DNA from: a virus
Strand: one strand, 5' to 3'
Length of the DNA stretch: 24,266 nucleotides
Virus record (IMG/VR): IMGVR_UViG_3300037246_000791
Span: 1 to 24,266 of that record
Numbering within the stretch: position 1 is the first letter of the stretch; each line of letters opens with the position of its first letter. Below the pieces are notes generated by a model. The model worked only from the letters and a program-made list of their open reading frames with translations. It was not told where the DNA came from and did not search any database. The translations under genes and the position numbers were made by a program. Shown here in pieces: positions 1 through 7,389 of the stretch.

Positions 1-214
1 AATAACTACCGTTGCTGTTATTCTCAATGTTTCCAACAACCGACACTTCATAATCTGCATTAGCAGGCAAAGTTGTATTGTAAATTATATAACTGTTGTT
101 GCTAACAGTTAGCCTATTGCTTGATATTGCCCAATCACCACTTTGTTCTACCCAATTATTTCCAACTGTTGTACTGTCGCTTCTGTTGAAATCATCAGAA
201 AATATTATAGCCAT
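1..214 (-). CDS. Partial LamG/concanavalin-like virion protein (N-terminus only)
   Basis: The first 71 codons are present and the gene runs off the left edge. It starts at an ATG that shares its A with the TAA of the upstream tail-fibre gene (TAATG), so translational coupling is likely. The N-terminus reads MAIIFSDDFNRSDSTTVG, followed by W-E-Q-S-G-D-W and alternating hydrophobic residues. The pattern 'DDFNR.D...VG..W....G.W' is typical of the first strands of LamG/concanavalin-type beta-sandwich domains, which are common in phage appendage proteins and bind glycans or support trimers. Position after the fibre gene suggests another host-contact or tail component. The fold assignment is by motif only; full length and role cannot be judged here. 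Confidence 0.8.
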   Translation of the reverse strand, partial: MAIIFSDDFNRSDSTTVGNNWVEQSGDWAISSNRLTVSNNSYIIYNTTLPANADYEVSVVGNIENNSNGSY

Positions 215-2682
215 TAGGTATTTTGTGAAACTATTACACCATCATAAGTGTTCGTACCTGTTTGAATGAAGCCAAAGGTATCAGACTTATACTGTGTAGT
301 TGTTAATGTCGGAACAGTCCCATTGTCCCAACTAATACCTGCAAACCAAACTGGTGTTCTGCTTCCTGTTATGTCTTGGGTAAGTTTAAGAATAAAAGTA
401 TGTCCTGGTCTAACATTACTTACCGCAAGTGTTCTATTTCCTTCTAAGGTAACTCTTTGTTTTATACCAAGGCTTAAATCAAAAGTAACAGTCCCACTAT
501 CACTTGCAGTTACCCAAGGCTGAGGATTAATGACATCTTTTGCATTTGTGCTAGAAGATATTAGCAAACTATCTGCTATTGAGGGGGCGACAATCATATC
601 TAATGAATTTCCTGAAATTGTATAATCGGTTGTTATTGTTAATTTATTTCCATTCAAATAAACTAATTCGCTGTCTGTAATAGGATAATTTTGTAATATA
701 AAACTGCTTCCAGCAGTTGCTATTAATCCCATTGAATAGAAGTTGGAATTATCTCTTAGACAATTATAATTGGTTTCCAGCCAGTCATCGCTTCTAGCAA
801 TACCTGACATTCTTACTTCGTCAAAATCCCAACCAGGCTGGTCGCTACCAGCAGTAGGTGGTATGTCCCCATTTTGAGCATTTCCCAAAAATAAAGTATT
901 TGTGCCTGTTACCAAACTGCCAGCATAAGAGGTGTTCCAAACCTCTGCATTCTCTAGCCAAAGAGAGGGTCTACCCGCACCACTATCATGTCTCAGGGCG
1001 ACATAAGTATCTGTTCCCGTTGGCATAGTAATTCCTGTGTCCCAGACACTAAATGAACCTGTGCTCAGATAAATTTGGTAATTAGTTCCTGTTGTGGCCA
1101 ACAAGAAAGGTGTGAGATTAATGCCCAAACCGCTATGTCGGGCTATAAGAGATTTTTCACTTACGGAATATGCCTTATGCAATAGTTCCATTGTTAAACT
1201 TGCAGTATCAAGGCTTGCACTATCAGGTATTCTAATAAAGCTATCACTCCAACCTTCGTTTTGATAAATACCACTACCGATTAATTGTTCAGAAGTTCCT
1301 TGTTCAACATTTGATTGTGCCTCTGAATCATTAGCATTACTTGTACTGTCATGTATAGTTCCCGATTGCTCGCCAAAGTGCCAAACCCCTATATAATCGC
1401 TGTCCCAAACACCATTTACATTTTCCTGAGATACCGTTTTCGTAGAGTCGCCAAAGTGAACATAAAAGTCGGTATCAGAGTTCCATTTAAGAGTTGGTAT
1501 TCTAACCCAAGCTATAAGTTCACCTGTTTCGGGATTCCACTTTTCTATTTCATGGTCGTATTGGGTTGTTTTAGAGGCATCATCATAAAAGGCTAAATCA
1601 GCAGGGATAACAATATTTCCACCAGCACCACCTGTTGTTGCATTTTCTATGTTTCCGTTAAAGTCCCTGTGTCTAAAGTTCGGTGTTCGCCCTGCACCAT
1701 CATAAATTCCACTAACAAGAACAGGAAAGTCGGTATGGTCTCCTGTTCCAGCCACCTTCGTATTGTCTATTGTTAGCTTTGCATAATAATTTCCTGCACC
1801 AACAGTAAGCATTTGGTTGGTTGTAATGAAGCCTGTGTAATAAGGGGCTGGAATATCTAATAGGTCATCTATTGATACTGTGGCAGAAGGATTAGTCCAT
1901 TTAATACCCAAGGCACTATTGCTATCAGCAAGTAAATGTTGGTTGTCTGCTCCAACAGGTATTCTAGTGTCAGCAGAATCATATCCATATAAATCACCTT
2001 TTGTTGTTAGTGGTGATACGGGGTCGGGTGCAGCAGAAGTCCAATCCGTTCCGTCAGAAGTCAAAACATTTCCTGATGTTGAGGGGACAACACTAGGAAC
2101 ATTCTTTGAGTCTTTTAGTGCCTTAGAGGTTGCAAATTTAGCGTCATCTGTTCCTGTGTCTATTTCAGTATCAGAAGCCTTAACTGGAAGAACTTGGTCG
2201 CCTGTATTAGTTCCTGAAGTGGTGCTGATAACTGTTTTTTCTGCATCTGTTACATAGTTCTTGTCAGCCGCTTCTGTAATATTGTCGTTTCCAAGTATTG
2301 GGGTTGCTCCGCTTACTACGCTTTGGTCAAGAAATGAGTGGTCTGAGCCATCACTAGACCTGTGGGTAGTATTTAGTCCTATCGCAGTTTCATTATCGCC
2401 AACTTTTGAATGGTCTGAACCATCTGAGCCTCTATGGGTGGTGTTTAAATCTATTTCAGCATCTTTTGAGGTTGAGCTAGCCTTATCAGAACCTGTTATA
2501 CTAGACAATTTGTAATCGTGGGAACTTTGAACTGGAGAATCATCTGCTCCTATTTTGGCCTGTACCGCTTCAACTGCATCGTTAATATCGGAGTGCTGCG
2601 AAGAATGGGAAACGGTTTCCATTGAATCCGAAGGTTGTGGATTTGTAAAGTTGTCTAAGTCTGTTGGGTAATCGGTACTCAT
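214..2682 (-). CDS. Tail-fibre-type protein with DUF2341 and LamG-like domains (822 aa)
   Basis: A large modular appendage protein. Residues 1-45 resemble the N-terminal part of many phage fibres (S-Q-H-S-D-I-N-D-A-V-E-A-V-Q-A-K-I-G). Residues 76-92 and 100-116 are two near-identical copies of a 'LNTTHRxSDGSDHS' repeat, 24 residues apart. Residues 224-262 carry a 'TTKGDLYGYD...IPVG...LGIKW' segment seen in many fibres. Residues about 295-440 match the DUF2341 pattern (A-K-L-T-I-D, F-P-V-L-V, W-V-R-I-P-T-L, Y-V-H-F-G-D), followed by a LamG-like beta sandwich to about 680. The last 85 residues (V-R-P-G-H-T-F-I-L-K-L-T-Q-D then S-D-T-F-G-F-I-Q-T-G-T) resemble a common C-terminal fibre domain. 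The start has a GGGAG site 8 nt upstream. It most likely sits on the virion surface and binds host glycans. Domain names are by motif recognition; the exact appendage is inferred. Confidence 0.88.
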   Translation of the reverse strand: MSTDYPTDLDNFTNPQPSDSMETVSHSSQHSDINDAVEAVQAKIGADDSPVQSSHDYKLSSITGSDKASSTSKDAEIDLNTTHRGSDGSDHSKVGDNETAIGLNTTHRSSDGSDHSFLDQSVVSGATPILGNDNITEAADKNYVTDAEKTVISTTSGTNTGDQVLPVKASDTEIDTGTDDAKFATSKALKDSKNVPSVVPSTSGNVLTSDGTDWTSAAPDPVSPLTTKGDLYGYDSADTRIPVGADNQHLLADSNSALGIKWTNPSATVSIDDLLDIPAPYYTGFITTNQMLTVGAGNYYAKLTIDNTKVAGTGDHTDFPVLVSGIYDGAGRTPNFRHRDFNGNIENATTGGAGGNIVIPADLAFYDDASKTTQYDHEIEKWNPETGELIAWVRIPTLKWNSDTDFYVHFGDSTKTVSQENVNGVWDSDYIGVWHFGEQSGTIHDSTSNANDSEAQSNVEQGTSEQLIGSGIYQNEGWSDSFIRIPDSASLDTASLTMELLHKAYSVSEKSLIARHSGLGINLTPFLLATTGTNYQIYLSTGSFSVWDTGITMPTGTDTYVALRHDSGAGRPSLWLENAEVWNTSYAGSLVTGTNTLFLGNAQNGDIPPTAGSDQPGWDFDEVRMSGIARSDDWLETNYNCLRDNSNFYSMGLIATAGSSFILQNYPITDSELVYLNGNKLTITTDYTISGNSLDMIVAPSIADSLLISSSTNAKDVINPQPWVTASDSGTVTFDLSLGIKQRVTLEGNRTLAVSNVRPGHTFILKLTQDITGSRTPVWFAGISWDNGTVPTLTTTQYKSDTFGFIQTGTNTYDGVIVSQNT

Positions 2683-2727
2683 AAATATAGCTCCCTTTCG
2701 GAAGCCTAATTTCTATTGACTTACTCC

Positions 2728-2756
2728 ACTTTATCAGTTGTTAATTGTTTTTACAA
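2728..2756 (-). promoter_or_regulatory. Weak candidate sigma70 promoter before the tail-fibre gene
   Basis: On the minus strand TTGTAA (2751-2756) and TAAAGT (2728-2733) are separated by 17 nt. Each hexamer matches the consensus at four of six bases. It lies in the 85-nt gap between the DUF4177-like gene and the fibre gene, one of the few real gaps in this operon. A start near 2721 would give a leader of about 40 nt ending in a GGGAG ribosome site. Chance occurrence is quite possible in AT-rich DNA. Confidence 0.3.
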
Positions 2757-2767
2757 GGCTCTTGCCG

Positions 2768-2929
2768 TTAAATTGTTATTCGCCTCTTAAAGACTGCATA
2801 ATGGCTTGAATTAATTTGTTGAATTAAAACTAATTCCCAACCTTGTTTGGTTATATTATCCATAGCGGTTTCAATCTGTTCTTTGGTTGCTCCGCTTGGT
2901 ATTTCTTCTATTTTAGTTTGCCATCTCAT
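2768..2929 (-). CDS. Small DUF4177-like protein (53 aa)
   Basis: Reading the gap between two larger genes gives a 53-codon frame that starts at an ATG overlapping the upstream TGA (ATGA, 2926-2929). The protein has an N-terminal beta strand (RWQTKIEEIP), a helix (KEQIETAMDNITKQ), the motif G-W-E-L-V-L-I and a final F-K-R. The order 'helix, GWELV, then FKR' is characteristic of DUF4177-type small alpha/beta proteins, which are common in phages and bacteria and lack a defined function. The overlap and the intact family pattern make it a convincing gene. Its place between virion-protein genes suggests co-expression with them, but nothing in the sequence shows that it is structural. Confidence 0.75.
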   Translation of the reverse strand: MRWQTKIEEIPSGATKEQIETAMDNITKQGWELVLIQQINSSHYAVFKRRITI

Positions 2930-3204
2930 AATGAATTATCGGTTAATAAATATAACTCATATCTATCTGCTTTTGCAATATATTTTACATCTCCCCAATC
3001 AAAAGGGTCTGTAATGAAGGCATCAAAGTCCTCATAAGAACAATCGCATTGAAAAACCGTTTCGGCTAAAATAACATCATCAACTTCAAATGCTGATGAC
3101 TTGTGGTTATCTACAAAGTCAGCCAAGTTTTCGGTATTGTCGGGCGGTATTGGTATCACCCTCGTTGTGTCTTTATATAAGTATGTTTTGTATAAGTATG
3201 CCAT
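2926..3204 (-). CDS. Hypothetical protein (92 aa), virion region
   Basis: An acidic 92-residue protein starting M-A-Y-L-Y-K-T-Y-L-Y-K-D. It starts 1 nt after the stop of the preceding beta-sandwich gene and its stop overlaps the start of the DUF4177-like gene, so it belongs to the same translational chain. It contains F-Q-C-D-C-S-Y-E-D-F-D-A-F with two close cysteines but no full zinc site. I do not recognise a family. The sequence looks like a compact alpha/beta cytoplasmic protein with no signal peptide or membrane span. Location suggests an accessory or assembly role for the appendage; this is inferred only from context. Confidence 0.7.
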   Translation of the reverse strand: MAYLYKTYLYKDTTRVIPIPPDNTENLADFVDNHKSSAFEVDDVILAETVFQCDCSYEDFDAFITDPFDWGDVKYIAKADRYELYLLTDNSL

Positions 3205-3205
3205 A

Positions 3206-3829
3206 TTATTCTTGCGGTGATTCTGCGTAAGCCATTGACATCACATAGTCATTGTTTTTAAGAGAAGGAATAATTGTCATTAGCATTGTTTCACCAGGTA
3301 AAATATACATGGCTAAGTCCTCATCTTTCAAGAATGAGCCAGAGAATGAGCCAAACGCCTCAAACAACCTTGTTCCCCTTGCTAAAATAGTTGGTGCAAA
3401 GTAAACATTCATCAAAGAAGCATGAATGTCGTCTCTGAAATTGACAGTTGGTATTGCAATCCCATTAGCTGTTATTGTTGGATTTCTATAAAATGATAGC
3501 TCTGCTGCTAAGTTGGTTTTGAAAATAGATAAAACAACATCTCTTACTCTCATATCTATATCTTCTGTCGGATTGTCAAGCAATATAAAGTCTGTTTCCA
3601 AGGCCAAAGATGGCGTGATTAGTTTAGTAAAACCAAAGCCCTCGTCTTGTGAGGTAAAGAATTGCCACGAAGTAGGAATACCACCTGTGTTGCCAGAAAT
3701 TTTCGCCACTTCCGCTAGTACAGCAGCATCATGAGTTAATTGCTCATTATCAGCATTAACACTACCAGCAACGCCAGTCGTGTCGTCTCTCAAAGTAACA
3801 TCTTGTGTTCTTGGGTCTATATCCGACAT
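3206..3829 (-). CDS. Putative beta-sandwich virion protein (207 aa)
   Basis: It starts at a TAATG overlap with the upstream gene. The N-terminus (MSDIDPRTQDVTLRDDTTGV, then S-V-N-A-D-N-E-Q-L-T) resembles the short N-terminal strands of the two neighbouring upstream proteins. The body is rich in alternating hydrophobics with turns (D-F-I-L-L-D-N-P, V-R-D-V-V-L-S-I-F, F-R-D-D-I-H-A-S-L-M-N-V-Y-F-A-P) and ends with P-G-E-T-M-L-M-T-I-I-P. There is no signal peptide or membrane span. The pattern fits an all-beta jelly-roll-like virion component, such as a decoration, adaptor or short-tail protein. No catalytic motif is visible. The virion role is inferred from composition and from position before the fibre gene. 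Confidence 0.75.
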   Translation of the reverse strand: MSDIDPRTQDVTLRDDTTGVAGSVNADNEQLTHDAAVLAEVAKISGNTGGIPTSWQFFTSQDEGFGFTKLITPSLALETDFILLDNPTEDIDMRVRDVVLSIFKTNLAAELSFYRNPTITANGIAIPTVNFRDDIHASLMNVYFAPTILARGTRLFEAFGSFSGSFLKDEDLAMYILPGETMLMTIIPSLKNNDYVMSMAYAESPQE

Positions 3830-4377
3830 TATGGTAATTCTACTCCATTAATATATGCGTACAAGTCTTGTGCTTGTGCGTTTTCTGTATTAGTCATTGT
3901 TACCAAAACATTGTCATCTCCTGCAACTTCAATCGGTTGTGGGAAAATAAAGTCCTTTGCTCCGTTTGATGTTGAAAGGAAAAATACAGCTACTGTGTCC
4001 TCTGCTGCTGGTGTTCCTGTTTTAACTTCTACTTTTGACTTACCAGAAGAAGCTGCCTGAACGGATTTGAGCAACAAGGTCTTAGCTGTTGTTACTGTAT
4101 AACTGACAACATCTGTTGGCGTGTCAATCGCTACTGCTGCCGAAGTTGCGTATTCGTGAACATCTGTTCCAACTGTTGTTGAAATTACATTTGTATTAAT
4201 AGAACCATCGGGATTAATCGTTAATTCGTCTCCGTCTCCGTCATTGATATTAACCGAAGCTCTATTTGTTGAATCAATTTCTAATTGATTTGTTCCTGCT
4301 GTATCAACTATTTTGGATACAACATCACCTGTTTCTGTTTCTGTCCGTATCGGTAAACTTGAATCATAATCTGACAT
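3829..4377 (-). CDS. Putative beta-sandwich virion protein (182 aa)
   Basis: The N-terminus (MSDYDSSLPIRTETETGDVV) is followed by V-N-I-N-D-G-D-G-D-E-L-T-I-N-P-D-G-S-I-N-T and then a C-terminal domain of alternating strands: T-A-K-T-L-L-L-K-S-V-Q-A-A, K-S-K-V-E-V-K-T-G, T-V-A-V-F-F-L-S-T-S-N, ending Y-I-N-G-V-E-L-P. This strand pattern resembles the protein encoded at 4568-5089, suggesting paralogous beta-sandwich proteins. It has an excellent ribosome site (AAAGGAGGTGA) 7 nt before the ATG, so it is probably made in quantity, as expected for a virion component. The acidic, Thr/Val-rich, Cys-free composition agrees. The exact role (head decoration, neck or tail) is unknown. Confidence 0.78.
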   Translation of the reverse strand: MSDYDSSLPIRTETETGDVVSKIVDTAGTNQLEIDSTNRASVNINDGDGDELTINPDGSINTNVISTTVGTDVHEYATSAAVAIDTPTDVVSYTVTTAKTLLLKSVQAASSGKSKVEVKTGTPAAEDTVAVFFLSTSNGAKDFIFPQPIEVAGDDNVLVTMTNTENAQAQDLYAYINGVELP

Positions 4378-4584
4378 CTACTGCTCACCTCCTTTTACCT
4401 TATCTAAATCTGCTTGTGATTTCTTAATTTCTATTTGTAATCCTTCTATATTCTTTTCGTAATCTTGTATTTTTCTTTTATGTTTCATAATCTCTATCTC
4501 TATTCTTTTGACTGCGTGTAATTGTCCTTGAACCTTGCTTTCGGCTTCTGCAAGCCTTATTTGTTCGTTATAGCTCGTACCCAT
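4378..4584 (-). CDS. Small coiled-coil protein (68 aa)
   Basis: A highly charged helical protein. From about residue 8 to 64 it has continuous Lys/Glu-rich heptad-like spacing of I/L (V-K-R-I-E-I-E-I-M-K-H-K-R-K-I-Q-D-Y, then I-E-G-L-Q-I-E-I-K-K), typical of a single coiled coil. There is no membrane segment, so a spanin-type role is not supported. The start overlaps the end of the preceding virion gene by 17 nt, and its TAG abuts the next ATG. It might oligomerise as an assembly factor or an attachment stalk. That is a guess; the family is unrecognised. Confidence 0.72.
   Translation of the reverse strand: MGTSYNEQIRLAEAESKVQGQLHAVKRIEIEIMKHKRKIQDYEKNIEGLQIEIKKSQADLDKVKGGEQ
4385..4395 (-). 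promoter_or_regulatory. Near-perfect Shine-Dalgarno site
   Basis: AAAGGAGGTGA lies 7 nt before the ATG at 4377, inside the end of the preceding coiled-coil gene. It complements the 3' end of bacterial 16S rRNA over almost its whole length. It fixes the start of the 182-residue virion protein and indicates high expression. Confidence 0.8.
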
Positions 4585-5089
4585 AGAATCCTCCTGAGAA
4601 TGGATTGATTGTTGGTTTTTGGTTTTCTACTTTAAGTTCTATCAAATCACCAGCATTACCTTCCATTTCTAAGTTAGCATACACATCTCTTTTTGTCCAC
4701 GAATTTCTTGTTTGCCATACCTTGACACTATCAATATATAGTCTGAAAATACCATCTGTCCCACCCTCACCGAATATCCCATGAATACGGAGCTTTTTAC
4801 CTGTTGCAACTGTTGTGGAAATTAACAAAGATTCTGTGCTGCCAGCAACTGAAGCCTCACCGAAAACATTAACTAGGTTTTTCCCTACTAGTTCCTCTAA
4901 TTCGTCTACATCAAGTTGGGTGTCGGTAATTAAGTTACCATCTGAATCAACCGCAACCTTAATCTTTGTGCTTGTATCGGAGTTCCAGCCCCACAAGATA
5001 ACTCTCTTTGTTTCTGGTAATGGAAGGTCGTCATGTTCCCTCTTTTGAATCTCAGGATAGTAAGCTGGTTGCCTCTTTGGGAGTGCCAT
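4568..5089 (-). CDS. Putative beta-sandwich virion protein (173 aa)
   Basis: The N-terminal arm is Pro- and charge-rich (MALPKRQPAYYPEIQKREHD), followed by I-K-V-A-V-D-S-D-G-N-L-I-T. The C-terminal half has regular beta strands (G-K-K-L-R-I-H-G-I-F, G-I-F-R-L-Y-I-D-S-V-K-V-W, D-L-I-E-L-K-V-E-N) and ends G-G-F-Y-G-Y-E-L. The combination of an N-terminal 'DSDGNL' turn and a C-terminal sandwich ending in G-Y-E-L or G-V-E-L resembles the downstream 182-residue protein. It starts 3 nt after the stop of a 55-codon gene. An exposed virion or appendage component is likely. The assignment rests on fold-like pattern and context, not on a named family. Confidence 0.75.
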   Translation of the reverse strand: MALPKRQPAYYPEIQKREHDDLPLPETKRVILWGWNSDTSTKIKVAVDSDGNLITDTQLDVDELEELVGKNLVNVFGEASVAGSTESLLISTTVATGKKLRIHGIFGEGGTDGIFRLYIDSVKVWQTRNSWTKRDVYANLEMEGNAGDLIELKVENQKPTINPFSGGFYGYEL

Positions 5090-5092
5090 GAT

Positions 5093-5260
5093 TTAACTAT
5101 ACTTGGTTTGGTTTTTAAGTTCCACTATTATCTGGTCTAAGGCCTTATCTATGTCTTTTGTTTTCGCAAAGTAAGTTCTTAACATTTGCTTAAATGTCTT
5201 TGGTTTAAACTCCACATAAACCCTGTCGTCTTGGTAGATTAACGCAATTCTAAAGCTCAT
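5093..5260 (-). CDS. Small hypothetical protein (55 aa)
   Basis: A 55-codon frame fills the gap between two virion-region genes. Its ATG overlaps the upstream TGA (ATGA at 5257-5260) and its TAA lies 3 nt before the next start. The protein begins M-S-F-R-I-A-L-I-Y-Q-D-D-R-V-Y-V-E-F-K-P (two strands with a turn) and continues with helices (T-F-K-Q-M-L-R-T-Y-F, I-D-K-A-L-D-Q-I-I-V-E-L). I recognise no family. The exact overlap at one end and snug fit at the other are the main evidence that it is translated. Confidence 0.68.
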   Translation of the reverse strand: MSFRIALIYQDDRVYVEFKPKTFKQMLRTYFAKTKDIDKALDQIIVELKNQTKYS

Positions 5261-5631
5261 GATTCCATAGCACCTACTTCGTCCCTTAGCTTCTTGGCTT
5301 GGCTTTTAAGGGTAATGTATTTATGAAGATGGTCTACCTCACTCATTCCTTTTGGCTCTCCTAGCCTGAAGCGGAGTTCACGAAGCACCTCCAAAATTCC
5401 CAACTCTTTGTCATCTCCTGTTTGAACTTTTGCATAGGAATATATTTCATTGAGTTTTTGAATATCTTTTGTAGTAATGTCATTCTTGTTTAGCTTGAAA
5501 TAAGCAACCATTAAATCGTTTCCTTCCACCGCAAGGGCTTCCGTTACATCAGAAGATTGAATAGACGGACTTGGCTGATTGGTTGCTATAACTTTAACAA
5601 CCGCACTTTTCATGGCATCTGAAACTTCCAT
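5257..5631 (-). CDS. Hypothetical protein (124 aa), start of virion block
   Basis: A mainly helical soluble protein. The first half contains V-T-E-A-L-A-V-E-G-N-D-L-M-V-A-Y-F; the second half is a long charged helix pair (I-L-E-V-L-R-E-L-R-F-R-L-G-E-P, then H-K-Y-I-T-L-K-S-Q-A-K-K-L-R-D-E-V). It starts at TAATG, overlapping the stop of the last glycosyltransferase gene, and overlaps the next gene by ATGA. It therefore links the glycosylation block to the virion block in one transcript. The helical E-L-R-F-R-L-G-E-P segment may mediate assembly contacts. No known domain can be named with confidence. Confidence 0.72.
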   Translation of the reverse strand: MEVSDAMKSAVVKVIATNQPSPSIQSSDVTEALAVEGNDLMVAYFKLNKNDITTKDIQKLNEIYSYAKVQTGDDKELGILEVLRELRFRLGEPKGMSEVDHLHKYITLKSQAKKLRDEVGAMES

Positions 5632-6758
5632 TATAAAATAGACTTATATGCCTCCGACCACATAGTAGCACACTTTTCTGCATCTCTATTGCTTTTTACC
5701 CACTTTCTAGCCTGGAAACCTATCTTTCTTCGTATGTTAGGTCTTGTTAGAAGCGTTTTAAGGCTAGCGTAGAACTGTTTTGATGTCCTGTATCCTAAAG
5801 CTGTCTCTTTGTCCTTTATGGACTCAGAATAGGGAAGAATATCTGACACAACCGAAGGAACTCCCATAGCAGACATCTCAAACCACTTAATTGATGATTT
5901 GTAGTGATTGAAAGGCAAATCAGCCAATGGAATTATCGCTATATCTAAGTTCAATGTCATCATGCGGTAAGAATGAGCCCTGAAATCAACCCAGGGCATT
6001 GTTACTATGTTCTTTCTATTGTCTTTATCTATCAAACCAGAGAAATTAGCACCAACTAGGTATAACTTGAAGTCAAATTCACGAATCAGCTTGTTTAGCG
6101 GCTTTCTAATAGCATAGAAGTCCTCATAGTGTGATACCCCACCACTCCAACCCACCCGTAGTTGCTTGTTTGGCTTGAAATCAAGCTTGTCCCAATGTCT
6201 GAAGTCAATGCAGTTCGGAAGAACTTTTACATTCTTGTTATATTTCAAAGCAAACTCTCTTAGTTTCTCTGTGGTAACCGTAACCAAGTCGGAATCTCTT
6301 AACCCGCTTAACAATGAATTAACCCTGTGTCTGTTTTCTGCTAAATTAAAACCACTTTTCCCATCTTTCCAAATCCACTTTTCTATGTTCTTGTCAAAGT
6401 AGTCTTCTATTCCAAACTCTTTGTAGTGTTCCGAGTAGGGGCTAATGATTGAAACATTGTCGTCAATGTCCATGACAGATTTGGCCTTGATTTCGGGATA
6501 TTTTAGCTTCATCTTTGCAAGACCTTCTTCTCCACCTGGCCTAACAATGTTAATATCGCTAACCTTCAACGCTTGGTATATTTCCCAAAAATTATCTTTC
6601 TGGCTGTCTATTACATGGGTATCGTGAGGAGTATATGCTTTGACCATCTCCAAGGGCTGTCTTACCCTATACCAACCGCAACCACCCTTATCAACGGGCA
6701 TTGAGATAATCTTCATTGGCTTATCTTTCGTATCTTGTTTTTTTTCTTGCTTTTTCAT
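5631..6758 (-). CDS. Glycosyltransferase, GT-B fold (375 aa)
   Basis: This probably transfers a sugar from a nucleotide donor in the cytoplasm. After a Lys-rich start, residues 16-35 (K-I-I-S-M-P-V-D-K-G-G-C-G-W-Y-R-V-R) look like the first strand and glycine-rich turn of a GT-B N-terminal domain. Residues about 160-190 give V-T-V-T-T-E-K-L and V-L-P-N-C-I-D, a signature position in GT4-like enzymes. The second Rossmann domain starts at L-R-V-G-W-S-G-G-V-S-H-Y-E-D, which resembles phage and bacterial 'GWSGG..H..D' glycosyltransferases. The donor-site region is S-S-I-K-W-F-E-M-S-A-M-G-V-P-S-V-V-S. Length is normal. It overlaps the DUF616-type gene by 38 nt and ends in a TAATG overlap. Donor and acceptor are unknown. 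Confidence 0.88.
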   Translation of the reverse strand: MKKQEKKQDTKDKPMKIISMPVDKGGCGWYRVRQPLEMVKAYTPHDTHVIDSQKDNFWEIYQALKVSDINIVRPGGEEGLAKMKLKYPEIKAKSVMDIDDNVSIISPYSEHYKEFGIEDYFDKNIEKWIWKDGKSGFNLAENRHRVNSLLSGLRDSDLVTVTTEKLREFALKYNKNVKVLPNCIDFRHWDKLDFKPNKQLRVGWSGGVSHYEDFYAIRKPLNKLIREFDFKLYLVGANFSGLIDKDNRKNIVTMPWVDFRAHSYRMMTLNLDIAIIPLADLPFNHYKSSIKWFEMSAMGVPSVVSDILPYSESIKDKETALGYRTSKQFYASLKTLLTRPNIRRKIGFQARKWVKSNRDAEKCATMWSEAYKSIL

Positions 6759-7389
6759 GTTTGTAATACTTTAGTGCATCTTGTCCTTTTGGAAACGGGG
6801 TAACTCTGTTAATTTTCAATTCCGTTTTCCAAACACAATAATCAAAGCTGAGTTGGTCTCTCAAAGAGCCTGTCGCTAATTCATAGAACCACATTTTGTT
6901 AAACTTAACAACCTCTGGTGTGTTATATCTCATCACTATCTTGGTTTCGCTTAGGCCGTTTTTTGCAGGATAACCTCCGCTTCTATATTTTGCCATTTGA
7001 CTATCAATTAATCCGCCATAATCATATCCCTTACCCTTAACCACCTCTGCTTCTTTATAAATACAATTCCTGTCAGGGTGTTTCAAAACTACCATGTCAT
7101 AGCCTTTTAGCCAGTTCCTAACAAGATATTCAGGTGAAGCAATAACTTCTATTGAACCATCTATCCAAATCCAAACATCATAGTTCGGAAAATATAAATG
7201 CGGTAATATTTTATGAAACCTGGCATTTCTTCTAGGGTCTTCAAACAACTCAGTTGATTTCAACGTGCTCCAAACAGGACTCCATTCATATTTGTCCGAG
7301 AAAAGAAAATACTTTGCTCCTAGTGTGTTTTGCTTGTGTCTAATCGGCTCATAATCTCCTGTTATAGATGTATAAACTGCAATCTTCAT
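6721..7389 (-). CDS. DUF616 (TOD1/MUCI70-type) glycosyltransferase-like protein (222 aa)
   Basis: The protein opens M-K-I-A-V-Y-T-S-I-T-G-D-Y-E and continues with Y-F-L-F-S-D, then R-R-N-A-R-F-H-K-I-L-P-H-L-Y-F, then Y-D-V-W-I-W-I-D-G-S-I-E, and later D-Q-L-S-F-D-Y-C-V-W. These are hallmarks of the DUF616 family: strand/GDYE start, 'RR.AR.HK..PH', 'IWIDG', and 'DQLSF' near the end. The family includes plant TOD1/MUCI70 proteins and uncharacterised bacterial proteins and is regarded as GT-A-like; the I-D-G site may act like a DxD motif. The start overlaps the methyltransferase stop (ATGA). It probably works with its neighbours to build a glycan. The precise reaction is unknown. Confidence 0.85.
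   Translation of the reverse strand: MKIAVYTSITGDYEPIRHKQNTLGAKYFLFSDKYEWSPVWSTLKSTELFEDPRRNARFHKILPHLYFPNYDVWIWIDGSIEVIASPEYLVRNWLKGYDMVVLKHPDRNCIYKEAEVVKGKGYDYGGLIDSQMAKYRSGGYPAKNGLSETKIVMRYNTPEVVKFNKMWFYELATGSLRDQLSFDYCVWKTELKINRVTPFPKGQDALKYYKHEKARKKTRYER

Noticed and set aside
266-523. Plus-strand open frames across the window (for example 266-523, 1880-2257, 14482-14856, 19135-19482)
   Set aside because: All lie opposite well-supported minus-strand genes, lack ribosome sites and show no protein-like motifs.
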